Positions 28,601 through 39,227 of a DNA stretch of 64,000 nucleotides are shown one piece after another. The stretch covers positions 340,091 to 404,090 of the forward strand of contig CAJJDO010000029.1 in the NCBI GenBank assembly GCA_905183005.1, in the 5' to 3' direction. Source of the stretch: Paramecium pentaurelia. Taxonomy: Eukaryota; Ciliophora; Oligohymenophorea; Peniculida; Parameciidae. The notes beneath the pieces are model-generated. The model ran no database searches, had not been told where the DNA came from, and saw only the letters and a program-made list of their open reading frames with translations. The translations under genes were made by a program, and so were the position numbers. Position 1 is the first letter of the stretch. Every line of letters begins with the position of its first letter.

Positions 28601-30539
28601 ATGTCTATAAATGCTTTGTTCAATAGTTTATCTTAGATGATGAATATTGCATTAGTTTGTTTAATTTTCTTTTTGTTATTTGGAATATTTGGAGTAACTT
28701 AATTCAAAGGAGCATATTATTATTGTGATATATAGGAAGTAAATGATAAATTGGAATGTTTTGATTAAGGTGGATCTTGGTCTAATAAGAATTTTAATTT
28801 TGATAATGTTTTGAATGCTATGATTACTTTATTTGTTATATCAACAACAGAAGGATGGATAAATTTAATGTCTGATGGAATTGATAGTAGAGGTATTAAT
28901 CTTAATCCAAAAGAAAATAATGCTTATGGATGGGCATTTTATTTTGTATTTTTTATAATAGTTGGTTCATTTTTTATAATTAATTTATTTGCAGGAGTTA
29001 TAGTTGAAGCTTTTTAAAGTGAGAAAGATAGATTAAGTTATATGAAAGATTTAACTAAATAAGAATTAGAATGGTATGAAATTTAACAAAAGATATATTC
29101 AAGTGTTCCAATTGAGAAATTTAAAATCTCAAAACAAAATATAATTAGAAGGCTCAATGAAATTATATCATCAAATCATTTTGAGATATTTATTTTGAGT
29201 GTAATAATTATGAATACTTGTGTTATGATGATATAATATTTAAGATCTCCATAAGAATTAGCAGATGCTATTTAAATATTGAATTGGATATTTTTATCTA
29301 TTTTTTCTATAGAAGCAATATTAAAATTAATAGTATATAGGAAATTTTATTTTACTTCAGGCTGGAATGTTTTCGATTTTACAGTTGTATTATTAACAAT
29401 TTTAGGTGTAATATTAGAATAAAGTAATGTTTTAAATAATGTTGGTACAGCTACATCTATTTTAAGAACATTTAGAATATTTAGAGTATTAAGACTAATA
29501 AAGAGTGCAAAAAAATTAAGAATTATTTTTGGAACATTTCTAGTAACATTACCTGGATTAGTAAGTGTTGGTGGTTTGTTAGGAATAATGTTATTTATTT
29601 TTGCTGTTGTATTTATGAATTTATTCCCATATGTAAAAAGAGGTGAAGGCGTAACAGAAAATTCAAATTTCAGTTCTTTTGGAGTTAGTTTATTTACATT
29701 ATTTAAATGTTCAACTGGAGAAGAATGGAATTTAGTAATGATGGATACTGCAAGAACTGCATAACCAAATGATATTTGTTTTGATTTTAATGATTATACT
29801 AATTATGCTGAATATGGGTTTATGGGATGTGGAAATGTTGGTGGAATATTATTAATGATTATATTTATGATCATAGTTTCATTGATTATGTTAAATTTAT
29901 TTGTTGCTATTATCATTGAAGTATATCTTATATAATTATTAAATAGGGATTCTAAAATACTAGCAAAGAAGAAAATGCACCAATTAAAAAGTTAGATATA
30001 GAGAACTTTTAACAATTATGGAAAGATTATGATAAAGATGCTACTGGATTTATGTAATGTAAATATTTTACATAATTTATGATTGCTTTACCATAACCAT
30101 TAGGAGTAATTATATTCTTATATTTCTTAGTGGTCAAAATTAAAATATTCAGCAACTCAATAAAGAATACGTGTGGCTCAATTAAATTTACCTGTATATA
30201 ATTTGAATGGCAAAAATATGTATTTTTATCATTAAGCACTTATTTGTTTAGCTTAAGATTTCTTAGAATCAAGTGGATTTATAACTAAGTAAATAGATTT
30301 ATATCTTAAGTTTTGAAATATCCAAAGATATTGTTAAATTAAAATTGTAACCTTTAATAGAAAAAGCATTTTCTCCAGTTTCTAATTTATAGACAGAATT
30401 TGACAGTGGTTAATATATGGCTGCTGTTTTAATATAATAAAATGGAAAAAGGAAATTATAAAAATTAAAGAAATCTAAAAGTTCTGTAGTTTAAGCTTAA
30501 TATACTAATGATGATGAAGTCTAATAATTCGTTTCTTGA
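25636..30539 (+). CDS. Voltage-gated calcium channel alpha1 subunit (four-domain Cav type)
   Basis: Seven introns (30, 25, 26, about 40, 26, 25, 22 nt) leave 1570 codons from ATG 25636 to TGA 30537-30539. There are four six-TM domains: DI about 25980-26830, DII 27230-27920, DIII 28250-29020, DIV 29160-29930. S4 sensors carry regular arginines (IRIVRIMRPLRSI; FRTLRLFRLFKLAR; ILRVIRVLRPLRLI; LRTFRIFRVLRLIKSAK). Pore loops read TTEGW, TNESW, TTEGW and TGEEW, so the selectivity ring is EEEE, the Ca2+ type. A C-terminal EF-hand-like module (WKDYDKDATGFMQ) and an IQ-like segment (MAAVLIQQNGKRKLQK) follow DIV, as in animal Cav/Nav channels. The I-II linker is long, acidic and Gln-rich. In Paramecium, Cav channels of the ciliary membrane trigger swimming reversal; that role is inferred here. 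The about 40-nt intron in the I-II linker (start 27174) is the least certain. Confidence 0.93.
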
Positions 30540-30672
30540 TCATTTTATAAATTTATTATATTCTATGTTATTATCATCGTTTTAATAAATTAATAATATT
30601 AGACATTATTATGAATTAATAAATGCCTTTTATTGTTTAAAGAATTTAGTTGTTAAAAAAATAATTATTAAA

Positions 30673-31485
30673 ATGAAATCAATTTCATTTTAAGGCAACA
30701 TCTCGATTGAAGATTTATCTAATAAGAGAATTAATCTAGATACATAGTTAAAGCTTTCTGATGATTAATATGTTCGTAATATTTTACCATTAAGAATTCA
30801 AAATTTTGAAATTAAACGATTAGAATGGAAAGATTTTATTGGTAAACCAGATGATGAATCTCCTTGGATTGCTCATTGTTATTGGAACAATTCTTACGAA
30901 TATTACTTTAATCAAGATAGAGAATAAGTTAATTACAGAGAATAATCTCCATTGCGTTTACCAAGAATACCATTACAATAAATTAATTAAGTTAATTAGT
31001 TAAATATCAAAACAGAAAGTGTAAGGACATCTAGTGTTAATAAAATTAAAAGATTACCTACCCCAACTATTAGTTCATCACCTTAAAGAGCTGTTAATAG
31101 AAGTAATTCAAGTTCTGCATTAAGAAAATAATCCCCAAGTGTTCAAAAAATTAAATTAAATGTTAAATGTAAGTTTCTTGAAAAATCTTGGGCTAAATCC
31201 AAAAAAGATGATTTATTATTAGAACATGAAACAGGACATTATTTAATTGGTTGTCTATCTGCTTTAGAATTTAAAAGAAAAGTAGAATGCTCTGATGTAA
31301 TGAAATCAAATAATCATTAATAATAAATTAGGAATATTTTTAGATAGAATTTAAAGGAATACATACAAATTGAAAAAGATTATGATGAAGAAACTAATCA
31401 CTATAAAGATGTTGAAAAATAAAAAATGTGGAATAGAAAATTAAAGGAATAATTACTATTTTATGAATGTTATTTTAATCATTGA
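30673..31485 (+). CDS. DUF922-like putative zinc metallopeptidase
   Basis: 271 codons, no intron, ATG at 30673, TGA at 31483-31485. The N-terminal block has RLEWKDFIGKPDDESPWIAH and CYWNNSYEYYF. The C-terminal block has KCKFLEKSWAKSKKDDLLL, the zincin motif HETGHYLIG (HExxH) and YDEETNHYKDVEKQKMW. This order, with W-x-DF-x-G-x-P, the A-H/T-x-W segment, the LLxHExxH helix and the YDxxTNH motif, is the pattern I know from bacterial DUF922 proteins. Between the blocks sits a Ser/Pro/Asn-rich insert of roughly 90 residues. No signal peptide is visible. The HExxH His pair and Glu are intact, and the later TNH motif may supply a further ligand. Substrate unknown. It starts 134 bp after the Ca2+ channel gene. 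Confidence 0.62.
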
Positions 31486-31986
31486 AAACATAAGATTTCA
31501 AATAAATCAATTAAAATTTCTCTTTCTATTCATTTTCTATTTATATCTCATTATTATTTTTCAGTCTTGAATTAAAAAATAATAATATATAAATATTTCT
31601 AATTGTGATTTTTACACTTCATTAACAGAACTATATGAATATATAGACCAATAGTATCTACATAATATAAAGTAATTTATTTTTGACTATGTTTTTCAAA
31701 AATATTAAGGATTGAATATAAAACTATTCAGTTATATCATTATAAAAACATGAAATATCTTGCTTCACTCTAATATTACTTCTCTGTAACTAATTCTAGT
31801 TGATTTTTTTATATACTATAAATTAAAAGTAGATAAAATATGATATCCTGGATTCTGGTAAAAAAGAATATTATATCATGACAAAGGATAATATTTGAAT
31901 TTTCTAATTTCAATCAATCACAACACTTTCTCATTAATTTTAATTACTCTGAAATTCATACTCAAAATTTCTATTTTATAAATATT

Positions 31987-32172
31987 TCATAATCCTTCTT
32001 ATAACAAATAATTTATGTTCCAAAATATGCTCATGTATACTTTAAAAAGTTTCCTCTATATTTTAACATATAAACTATTTTCTATATAAGGATCATCCAT
32101 TAGTTTATTATATGTATACTATGTCATAGTAGATGGCACTTTTGCAGTCTTTTGATCTTTCAATTATTTCAT
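31987..32172 (-). CDS. Small hypothetical protein (weak)
   Basis: 62 codons on the minus strand, ATG 32170-32172, TGA 31987-31989, with protein-like composition (starts MKQLKDQKTAKVPSTMTQY, then MDDPYIENSLYVKIQRKLF). A possible 43-nt intron (gtatac...ataag) would change the C terminus to KKDYEIFIKQKF and stop near 31951. No family recognised. The rest of 31486-32378 is AT-rich spacer. Confidence 0.35.
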
Positions 32173-32378
32173 TTATTTAGATTTGTTAAAAGTAATGCAG
32201 AAATTCCATTATAACATAACATCTAAGCAATCGTTATTATAATTATAATTATAATATCAACATTAATGTATTTTTTTAATTAAATATAGAGTAAGTAGAA
32301 ATTAAAGTACGTATTATTAGAAAATAATTAATAAGATTTGCTTAAATTCAATTATTTTTAAGATTTAAAATACACTAA

Positions 32379-33190
32379 TCATTTCTATTTAACAATGTTC
32401 TTGATTTCTCTCCAAATTTCATCTACTTATCTCTCTGCATTGATCTCATGCAAAATACTTCTCCTACAATAATAAATATGAATATATACTATCTATAATA
32501 ATCAACAATTGGAGATGTTTTACTCTAATATATTCTTAATCTGTTTCTAATAGTACTTTCTTTATCATCTTCTCTCTATATCAAATCCTCTCCTGTAATA
32601 TCATCTTTTCCATATTATTTTGGAGGATTGAACTTATAGTTGTATGTTCTTCCAGAAGTTAGATGGGTCCATCTACCTCCTAAACGATCAATAACGGTAT
32701 CTTCTCTGACGTTCATGAAGATAGCTTGATCAATCTATTATCCACTAGATTTTAAAATTTCATCTAATTTCTGAGCTTAAGGAATAGTTCTTGGAAAGCC
32801 ATCCAAAATAGCTCCATTTGCACATGCAGGTCTAATGTTAAATATATAATTACTTAGATAACTAGTGTTTGATTAAATTACACATAACTTCATCCTCAAT
32901 TAACTCTCCTCTATCCATAATACCTTTAAGGCGCTTTCCAAAATCACTACCCGACCTTACTTCTTCTCTAAGAAGGTCACCTGTAGATAGATGACACATG
33001 CAAAAACGGGCCAGCATTTTTGCTGAATGTGTACCCTTTCCTATAAATATAAAACGCATAACTTACCAGCTCCAGGCATCCCCAATAATACAATACGTTT
33101 CTTCAATCCTTCTTCTTAACAACGATATCTTCTATACAACTCAGTAATTAGGGCCTTCTCAGAGATTTCTGAGTATGCTTTAGTATCCAT
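32379..33190 (-). CDS. Adenylate kinase
   Basis: Catalyses ATP + AMP to 2 ADP. Three introns (26, 22 and 26 nt) leave 246 codons, ATG 33188-33190 and TGA 32379-32381. The P-loop LLGMPGAGKGTHSAK is split by the first intron. It is followed by CMCHLSTGDLLREEV (AMP-site region), SDFGKRLKGIMDRGEL, ANGAILDGFPRT, DRLGGRWTHLTSGRTYNYKF (LID with the Y-x-F element) and a C-terminal helix (EIWREIKNIVKQK). The N-terminal 30 residues (MDTKAYSEISEKALITELYR) precede the fold. Length and a full-size LID resemble the long AK2-type or ciliate enzymes. In cilia, adenylate kinase helps maintain ATP for dynein, but no ciliary targeting can be read from the sequence. Confidence 0.92.
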
Positions 33191-33233
33191 TATTAATGAA
33201 AAAATAATTTTGTCAACTAATTATTATAAAATT

Positions 33234-33984
33234 TCATTAATCAACATCTTCTTCTCCAATTTCTTCTTCTAGCTCATCTATAACTTCTTCACTCTCAGAT
33301 GCTATGTATATTATATAATAATAAATACCAGCATAATCAGGATTTTAATGATTTTTTAAGTGGGCGGTAAGATTGCTGGACTAACTAAATCTCTTTTGGC
33401 AATCAGGATACTTGCATGAATATGGTTTTTCTCCTGTATGAGTACGCATATGAGTTTTTAGATTGAAATCTAAGGAGAATCCTTTCTAACACAACTCACA
33501 TTTAAATGGTTTTTCTCCAGTGTGTACTAATTAATGTCTTCTTAATTTAGAATTGTCAAAGAATGTCTTTTTACAAGTAGTAACAGGACAGACATAAAAT
33601 TTAGGAGCAGCAACTTTTTTAATTTTAGGTTATTAAGCTACAGCTTACTAATGAGTAAAATAATTGGGTTACCTTTTTCATTTGAGTCATTTTTTGTAAT
33701 AGTTAACTCAATTCTTAAGTATTTGTAGTACTATTAGCTAAAAGTCTCTGTAATTCTTAATGTGTTCTATTGATAGAAGCTTAATAATTAATTCTAGGTT
33801 TTTATTGTTTAGTATCATAAACATCATTGACTTTAACCCATTTTTTGATATAGATATCTTTGGCTCCTGGGAGTATATTTGGTACTCTAACTCTTTTGAA
33901 TTCCCAACATTTTTGTGGTAGATTGAGAAAGTACTCATCAGCATCATTGAAATATTATTATTCACTTTCAGAGTCGTGTTGCAT
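33234..33984 (-). CDS. YY1-like C2H2 zinc-finger protein
   Basis: Two introns (25 and 27 nt) leave 233 codons; ATG 33982-33984, TGA 33234-33236, 43 bp before the adenylate kinase start. Three C2H2 fingers occupy about residues 118-205: C-x4-C of CPVTTC to HQLVH, then CELCQKGFSLDFNLKTHMRT and CKYPDCQKRFSQSSNLTAH, joined by TGEKPF/TGEKPY linkers. The FSLDFNLKTHMRTHTGEKPY block and the RFSQSSNLTAHL finger closely follow animal YY1 fingers 3-4. The N-terminal part has a conserved-looking block (CWEFKRVRVPNILPGAKDIY) and a Gln-rich helix. The C-terminal tail is acidic (ESEEVIDELEEEIGEEDVD). A sequence-specific DNA-binding role in the nucleus is inferred. Confidence 0.85.
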
Positions 33985-34320
33985 TAATAAAAATTATATG
34001 TAAAATAAAGTGACTTTCAAGATAGTAAATACATCAGACCCAAATTTGGCATTCAGAACAGTATCGTAATTATAATAATTAATGAAATATAGAGTACCAT
34101 AAGAAGCTCCATTTAGTGCAGTTGTTAAATATGTTGCAGAAGAGGTATTATAATAACATAATAAAGAATAGTTTAAAGTGAATCCAGCTACAAGTGCTAT
34201 AATAACAAATGCAGGGACTGGAGTTTCACTTTAATAGACATCAGGAAATGTATTTTTGAAACATGGTTCAGAATTGAAGATTATTCCTAGAGATCGTGTA
34301 GGTTATTGTTGATATAAATA
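33985..34320 (-). pseudogene. Nucleotide-sugar-transporter-like C-terminal fragment, no start of its own
   Basis: Directly after the TGA of the next gene upstream (34321-34323) the same minus frame stays open for 112 codons, up to the ATG of the zinc-finger gene. It contains two hydrophobic segments (PAFVIIALVAGFTLNYSLL and TTALNGASYGTLYFINYY) separated by CYYNTSSATYL. The pattern of a TM helix, then T-S-S-x-T-Y, then a helix with A-L-N resembles the last helices of VRG4/SLC35-type nucleotide-sugar transporters. There is no ATG and the other helices are missing. It may be a remnant, or the C-terminal half of the gene ending at 34321 if that TGA is an error. Family call is tentative. Confidence 0.35.
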
Positions 34321-35094
34321 TCATAAATACAATTTTAAATCATCCCATATTCCTTCTTTAATTACAGCAGCAATGTTGAGATCATACAAAGTTTACCAAC
34401 AGATTTCAGCTGCTTTTTATTTACTTACTAGTTTATTACAACTCTAAATATTAAATTGTAATCCATATTTAGCATAATCTTGGTTGGCTACAGCAAAACG
34501 ATATTTAATATATTTGACTGGACCATTGATAATAACATTATAGAGATAACATTATTAAATAGCTTTTATAGCAGCATGTGGATAATGTTCTAAAAATTTT
34601 TTACGTTGTTTGATGTTTCTCATTAAATTAAGCAATTTTAGATAGAATATAATTTTATGGAAGTCTTCTGGAGTAATTATTTCTGTGACTTATTCAACAG
34701 AATCATGAGTAGCAAGATGATCAACAGCATCCATAAGTATTTTAAAGTATTTCCTCATTTCTTAGTAGAGATCATCTCCACACTCATATCTTACAATTAA
34801 TAAGAAGATTGAGATTGTAGTATCAAGCATCTCTTTAATGAAATTACGACAATGCATCTCAGATCCCAATTTAGAATGAAGGACATGTAATTTTGATCTG
34901 AAATAAGTACAAAACATGTTGAATCTTTATTCACGTGCCATCCTTCCTGTAAACTGAAAACAGTATGATACACATCTTAATTTCCCTTATTCCCAAAGTT
35001 TAACTTTATCTGGCTTATTCTAATTACAAGGTGTTTTTAAAGCTTCTCCACCAGGAATGTAGCGTGATAGATCAAGTTGTTAAATATATTGCAT
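34321..35094 (-). CDS. Hypothetical helical protein, possibly interrupted by TGA
   Basis: 258 codons without intron, ATG 35092-35094, TGA 34321-34323. Strongly protein-like: starts MQYIQQLDLSRYIPGGEALK, then KLRCVSYCFQFTGRMAREQR, a helix FIKEMLDTTISIFLLIVRYE, KILMDAVDHLATHDSVEQV and CWQTLYDLNIAAVIKEGIWD. The stop falls within what reads as continuing sequence (DDLKLYL, stop, YLYQQQPTRSLG). The only GT...AG stretch across it is 44 nt and breaks the frame. A premature stop, a sequencing error or a real end are all possible. No family recognised. Confidence 0.5.
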
Positions 35095-35804
35095 GATGCT
35101 CACAATAATTGATGCATATTATTATAAATGATAATTATTTTGCTACTTTTTTATATGCACTCAGATAAATTTATTCTGTTGCCATAACCATTAAAAATTC
35201 TTTAATATCAACCCTATACAATCTCATTTACTATTTAAGTTTAAAAATGGAATTGATGTTTCAATTATTCAAACATTCATTACCTTTCACATTGAAACTT
35301 TATTTTAATTCATTTAAACTAATAATATATGACAATTATGATATAATCTAATTAGTAATAAATCAATCATATTAATTTTGAAGATTTATATGAAGTTTCA
35401 AATCAGGAAAACATGTATTTGATCTCTTTTTGTATTTCAATTTAGATTTAATTCTGATATCAAATAATATTTTACTCAAACAAAATATTTATAAAACATA
35501 CATTTAAGCTGTACAATAGTTTTGATTAATGAACTACAATTAAATTATTTAAGTAAGGAATAACTAATTTTGATAATATATAATAAAATTAGAATAATTA
35601 AGTGAGCATTTTAGTTATATAAAGAATAAAAGAATTGGGAGAAATATCAAAGTTTTTGATTATATATATTTTTTGAATACAAATTATAAAGTGAGATGAA
35701 ACAATTCAATTTTTAATAATTATTTATCAATTACACTTTTTTACATAAATTATTTTATGTTTATTTAAAACAATATATAATGATAAATTAGTTATTCAAA
35801 ATAA
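35095..35804. other. AT-rich intergenic spacer
   Basis: Contains the upstream region of the gene starting at 35094 and the 3' end of the SKP1-like gene. Homogeneous AT-rich sequence; no convincing reading frame or repeat. Confidence 0.4.
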
Positions 35805-36426
35805 TCATTATTACATTTACTATTATTTTAACTTTTCCTCTTATTCATCTTCAAATTAATTGAGCATTTCAAAAAATTGTTTCTATAATTATTCAAATAT
35901 AGGTCTATTTTTTGTAATTGCTTCATTCTCTTATTCTGGTGTAATTTCAGCCAATCCATATTATTTCCTTGCTCTATTTTTTATATAGAATTTCTACCTT
36001 TCAATATCATTTTCATTATCATCAATGTATATTTAACATGCTAAAATACATAAGCATGCCTATCTTAAGAGATCAAAACTTAAATAATAAGAAGCTGCTA
36101 AAACTTTATCAAATAATTCATCTGATAACTATAAAACTTGAACTGATTATTAGTCCAGATTATCATTTATTTTATTATTGATGATTGGTTTTTTAATTCT
36201 TATTGCTTCTCTTTCATAATTATGAACTTCACAAAATTTCTTAATGATATTCAAGACAGGTAACTATAGTTTTAAATTGAATATTTACATCAATTGCAAT
36301 TGGCAATGGTTCATCTATATCTTTATCTTATAATAAATCACAGAAGTTTATTAATTCACTCTTAAATTTAATGATTTGATTATCACTAGTTTAAAAGACC
36401 CATTCTTATTCTTAAGTAGAATTCAT
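35805..36426 (-). CDS. SKP1-like protein (divergent)
   Basis: One 25-nt intron (gtaaat...actatag) leaves 199 codons; ATG 36424-36426, TGA 35805-35807. The start has the SKP1/BTB-like plan (WVFQTSDNQIIKFKSELI, then LPVLNIIKKFCEVHNYE). The C-terminal half has LSDELFDKVLAASYYLSFDL and LLRQACLCILACQIYID, the classic SKP1 helix where L-A-A-x-Y-L is followed by L-L-x-x-x-C. The end is unusual: the family normally finishes with F-T-P-E-E-E followed by R-x-E-N-x-W, but here it reads AEITPEQENEAITKNRPIFE plus a Gln-rich tail, without the Trp. SKP1 links cullin to F-box proteins in SCF ubiquitin ligases; loss of the usual F-box-contacting end may alter partner choice (inference). Confidence 0.75.
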
Positions 36427-36526
36427 GTAATAAATTAAAATTAATTGATTTTTATTATATATTATCATTCTAACTAAAAAAAAGTGTATATGATAACCTT
36501 AAGTATTCATCAATATAAAAGTAAAA

Positions 36527-36553
36527 CAGTAATACGGTAATACAGTAATACAG
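36527..36553. repeat. Short direct tandem repeat CAGTAATA-like
   Basis: Three near-identical copies of an 8-9 nt unit (cagtaatac, ggtaatac, agtaatac, then cag) in the gap between the SKP1-like start and the stop of the coiled-coil gene. Too short to assign a role. Confidence 0.6.
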
Positions 36554-36577
36554 CTTTTATATAATAAATTAAATTAA

Positions 36578-37538
36578 TCAAAAGTCATCATTATTATGTT
36601 CACTAATTTTTTTATATAGACGAGAATAATCATCAATTTTTTAATTGTTCTGCCTCAATTTACGCATTTAAGATTTTAAGAATTTAGTCACATTTTATTA
36701 GTCATCATTTGTTTCATAAGTTTACTATGTTGTACCCCTATCACTTTCATCTACTGATATACTTTATTAATATTAATTCTATCGTTTATGATCGAATTTC
36801 ATTCTATCTTACATAAATGAATTTTAAATAAATTAAGTTCTATTTTATAAATCTCTATATTTCTTTTTCAATTTTTCATTAATCTCTTACAATATACAGC
36901 TTTTTTATTACTCTTCTTCTAATTAAGAATGAATTTCAACAATTTGCTTTTTTAATAACTAATTCTAATATCTTTGAGCTTTATAATTTTATTATGCCAA
37001 TTTGTATTTCTTATTTAATTCTTCATGTTTTTATCGAATAATGTTAAATTTAGCAAATAATATATTTTCTAATTAACTATGGTTTTCTGAATTCAAAGTC
37101 AAACAATCAGAGCTTTCATTTAAAAAGTTTATATAATCATCCATTGCATTCATAAAATTCTTAAACTCTCCTTATTTAGTTGATTAATGCTCATCAAATA
37201 TAAATTTCTTTTTTGTTACTTCTGTCTTCTAATCGGTCTTATCTTAAAAAGTAAATGGGTGATTTTTAAAGTCAATTTAATGATCATCACTTTATTATTA
37301 TAATATTCATATCTTACAATTCTAATTAAGACAATTAATTCTTAAAGTTTGGTTTAGTTCTTTGAAGCGAAACGGGAAAGGACTCTGTAAAAGTCTTATC
37401 CTTTAATACTTCACAATTAAATACTTAAGATAGTTTGTGATATTGCATGAAATCAGTATTTACAGATTGTCTCCTCCCAGTTTTCCTTAATTCTTTTAAA
37501 TATGAATAAAATATATTACACGCATAATTTATGCTCAT
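36578..37538 (-). CDS. Hypothetical coiled-coil protein
   Basis: One 28-nt intron (gtaaga...aataaag) leaves 311 codons; ATG 37536-37538, TGA 36578-36580. A basic N-terminal stretch (SYLKELRKTGRRQSVNTDF) has an R-R-x-S site that could be a PKA-type phosphorylation site. A long coiled coil runs from about residue 130 to 240 (for example KKYKLAQQNYKAQRYQNQLL, then LEEEQQKSCILQEINEKLKK). The C terminus is polar (DESDRGTTQQTYETNDDQQ). An in-frame downstream Met 84 bp in is an alternative start. No family recognised. Confidence 0.6.
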
Positions 37539-37628
37539 CCTTAATTTGATTTTAAGGTAGTTAGTATATTAAAATAAATTTATAAAACATAATTTGTATT
37601 TTAATCAACTAATTGACTAAATGAAATC

Positions 37629-39170
37629 TCAACGAACTTTGCATCTTTAAGTCCAATATCCAATTTCTTATTCTTATTATTAAATTAATTTATTTAGATT
37701 GACTTTTATTTCCAATCTACGCAAAGGTGAAGGAGCCATAGATGGATTTGAAAGTGATCTTAATAACATAGAAGGAGAACAAGTACTAAAATAAATGATA
37801 TTCATTACTTTTATACAGTTGTTGGTGAAGACATCTGTGATGGATTCTTTTTAATTTATTTTGGCTACTCTATTAATAATAAAATAATACCAAATAAACT
37901 TGATATTTTTTCTTTTTTTCATTTTCTTTTTCAAATGTACATGATTAAGTAGGTCCACTTTATGCCTATTGAATAATGCTTTTATAAGATGCATGAAATT
38001 AATAATTGTCAGATTTATTTTTAGATTTCTTCATATTTTAAATAAGTTTAAGTAGCATTTCATCTGTAATTTGTTTTCTAGAAGATCCACCTTCTGCTCT
38101 AACAGTACCATTACCATAACTTGAACCATATGCTTCAACATGTCGAGTATCATTACGTTCTGTTAGAATTTCTTTCACTTAAAATCTTTTTTACAATATT
38201 TGATCATATTTCTTCATTAAAGATTAAATACTAGTGGATTTATTATTATTATTATTATTAGCAACTGTAGTTGTTGAAGATTTAATACTGTCTTATAATT
38301 TCAAAGGTGGAATAAGTAATTTAGGCTATTGAGATTATTAAGATGGAGGATTCTTTTTAACATTTGCACTAGTTGGCAATTTCTTCTTTAATGGAATCTT
38401 AGTAATAGCTGATAAATTCTTTGATGTCTAGATATTAAAATCATTAAAGATATTATCAAGTTCTTAATCATTTTAACAATTAAATAATTTATTATGATCT
38501 CCAGATGTATTAATAATTGAACATTAACATTATTATGTTGGTTTATTTTATGGTAATGATTTCTATGCTTCTACTTATGATATCTCATAGATATTATGAG
38601 ATTTGCTGTCCCAAGAAATTTGTTCCTTCGGATAGGAACTAAATAAGTATGTCGATACTACTCAGATACAGATTCAACATAATTCTCACTAAATATATGA
38701 TCTGGAATCATTTTTTTAGTGATTGGTTGTTGATTCTAACTATTTTATGCTTTTTATTGTAATTTTAACAATTTATTCTATCTCCTCTCCATAAACTTAT
38801 GAGCATTAACTTTACATAAATTTGGTTATATTATCTATAGTTATATTATGTTTAATTATTTACTTTATGTTACTCAAAGTAGAAATTGCAAAGTAAATTT
38901 AATCTTGGATCTTACTCTTCTCTTTAATAAAAACGTTTCATATATTCGTTTTCATCATGCAAGTACAATTAGTCTTTAAACAAAATTACATGATCTACAG
39001 GAACATTTGCTAATATTTCTGTAATTGGCTTAGCAAAATAGAAATTAAACTAATCAAAGTATCTATTTATTCATATTAATCAAATACTTTTCATGTATTT
39101 CTTTCTAAATAAACTTGCTTTATCTTAATTTACAAAATTGACAGTTATAATTGTGTTGTTGGTTATTCAT
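37629..39170 (-). CDS. Hypothetical protein, conserved-looking N terminus and low-complexity remainder
   Basis: Five introns (25, 29, 20, 32 and 23 nt) leave 471 codons; ATG 39168-39170, TGA 37629-37631. The N-terminal 120 residues look folded: C-x2-C pair in MNNQQHNYNCQFCKLRQSKF, then AKPITEILANVPVDHVILF, HDENEYMKRFYQREEQDPRL and CNFYFEQHKIIQPNLCKVNA. The rest is Ser/Gln/Asn-rich, with a (AAT)n-coded Asn run and KKYDQILQKRFQVKEILTER. The C terminus has Ser-Pro repeats (SPSMLLRSLSNPSMAPSPLR), a likely phosphorylation target. The intron at 38639-38658 is only 20 nt. No family assigned. Confidence 0.6.
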
Positions 39171-39227
39171 TAAATTCAAATATAAATAATTAAATTTTAC
39201 TAATTTTTCTTATAAAATTTCATTTAT

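Noticed and set aside
34270..34345. A 44-nt intron removing the in-frame TGA at 34321
   Set aside because: Its length is not a multiple of three and the resulting frame meets TGA within six codons.
36523..36555. CRISPR- or satellite-like array
   Set aside because: Only about three copies of an 8-9 nt unit without spacers; too small for either.
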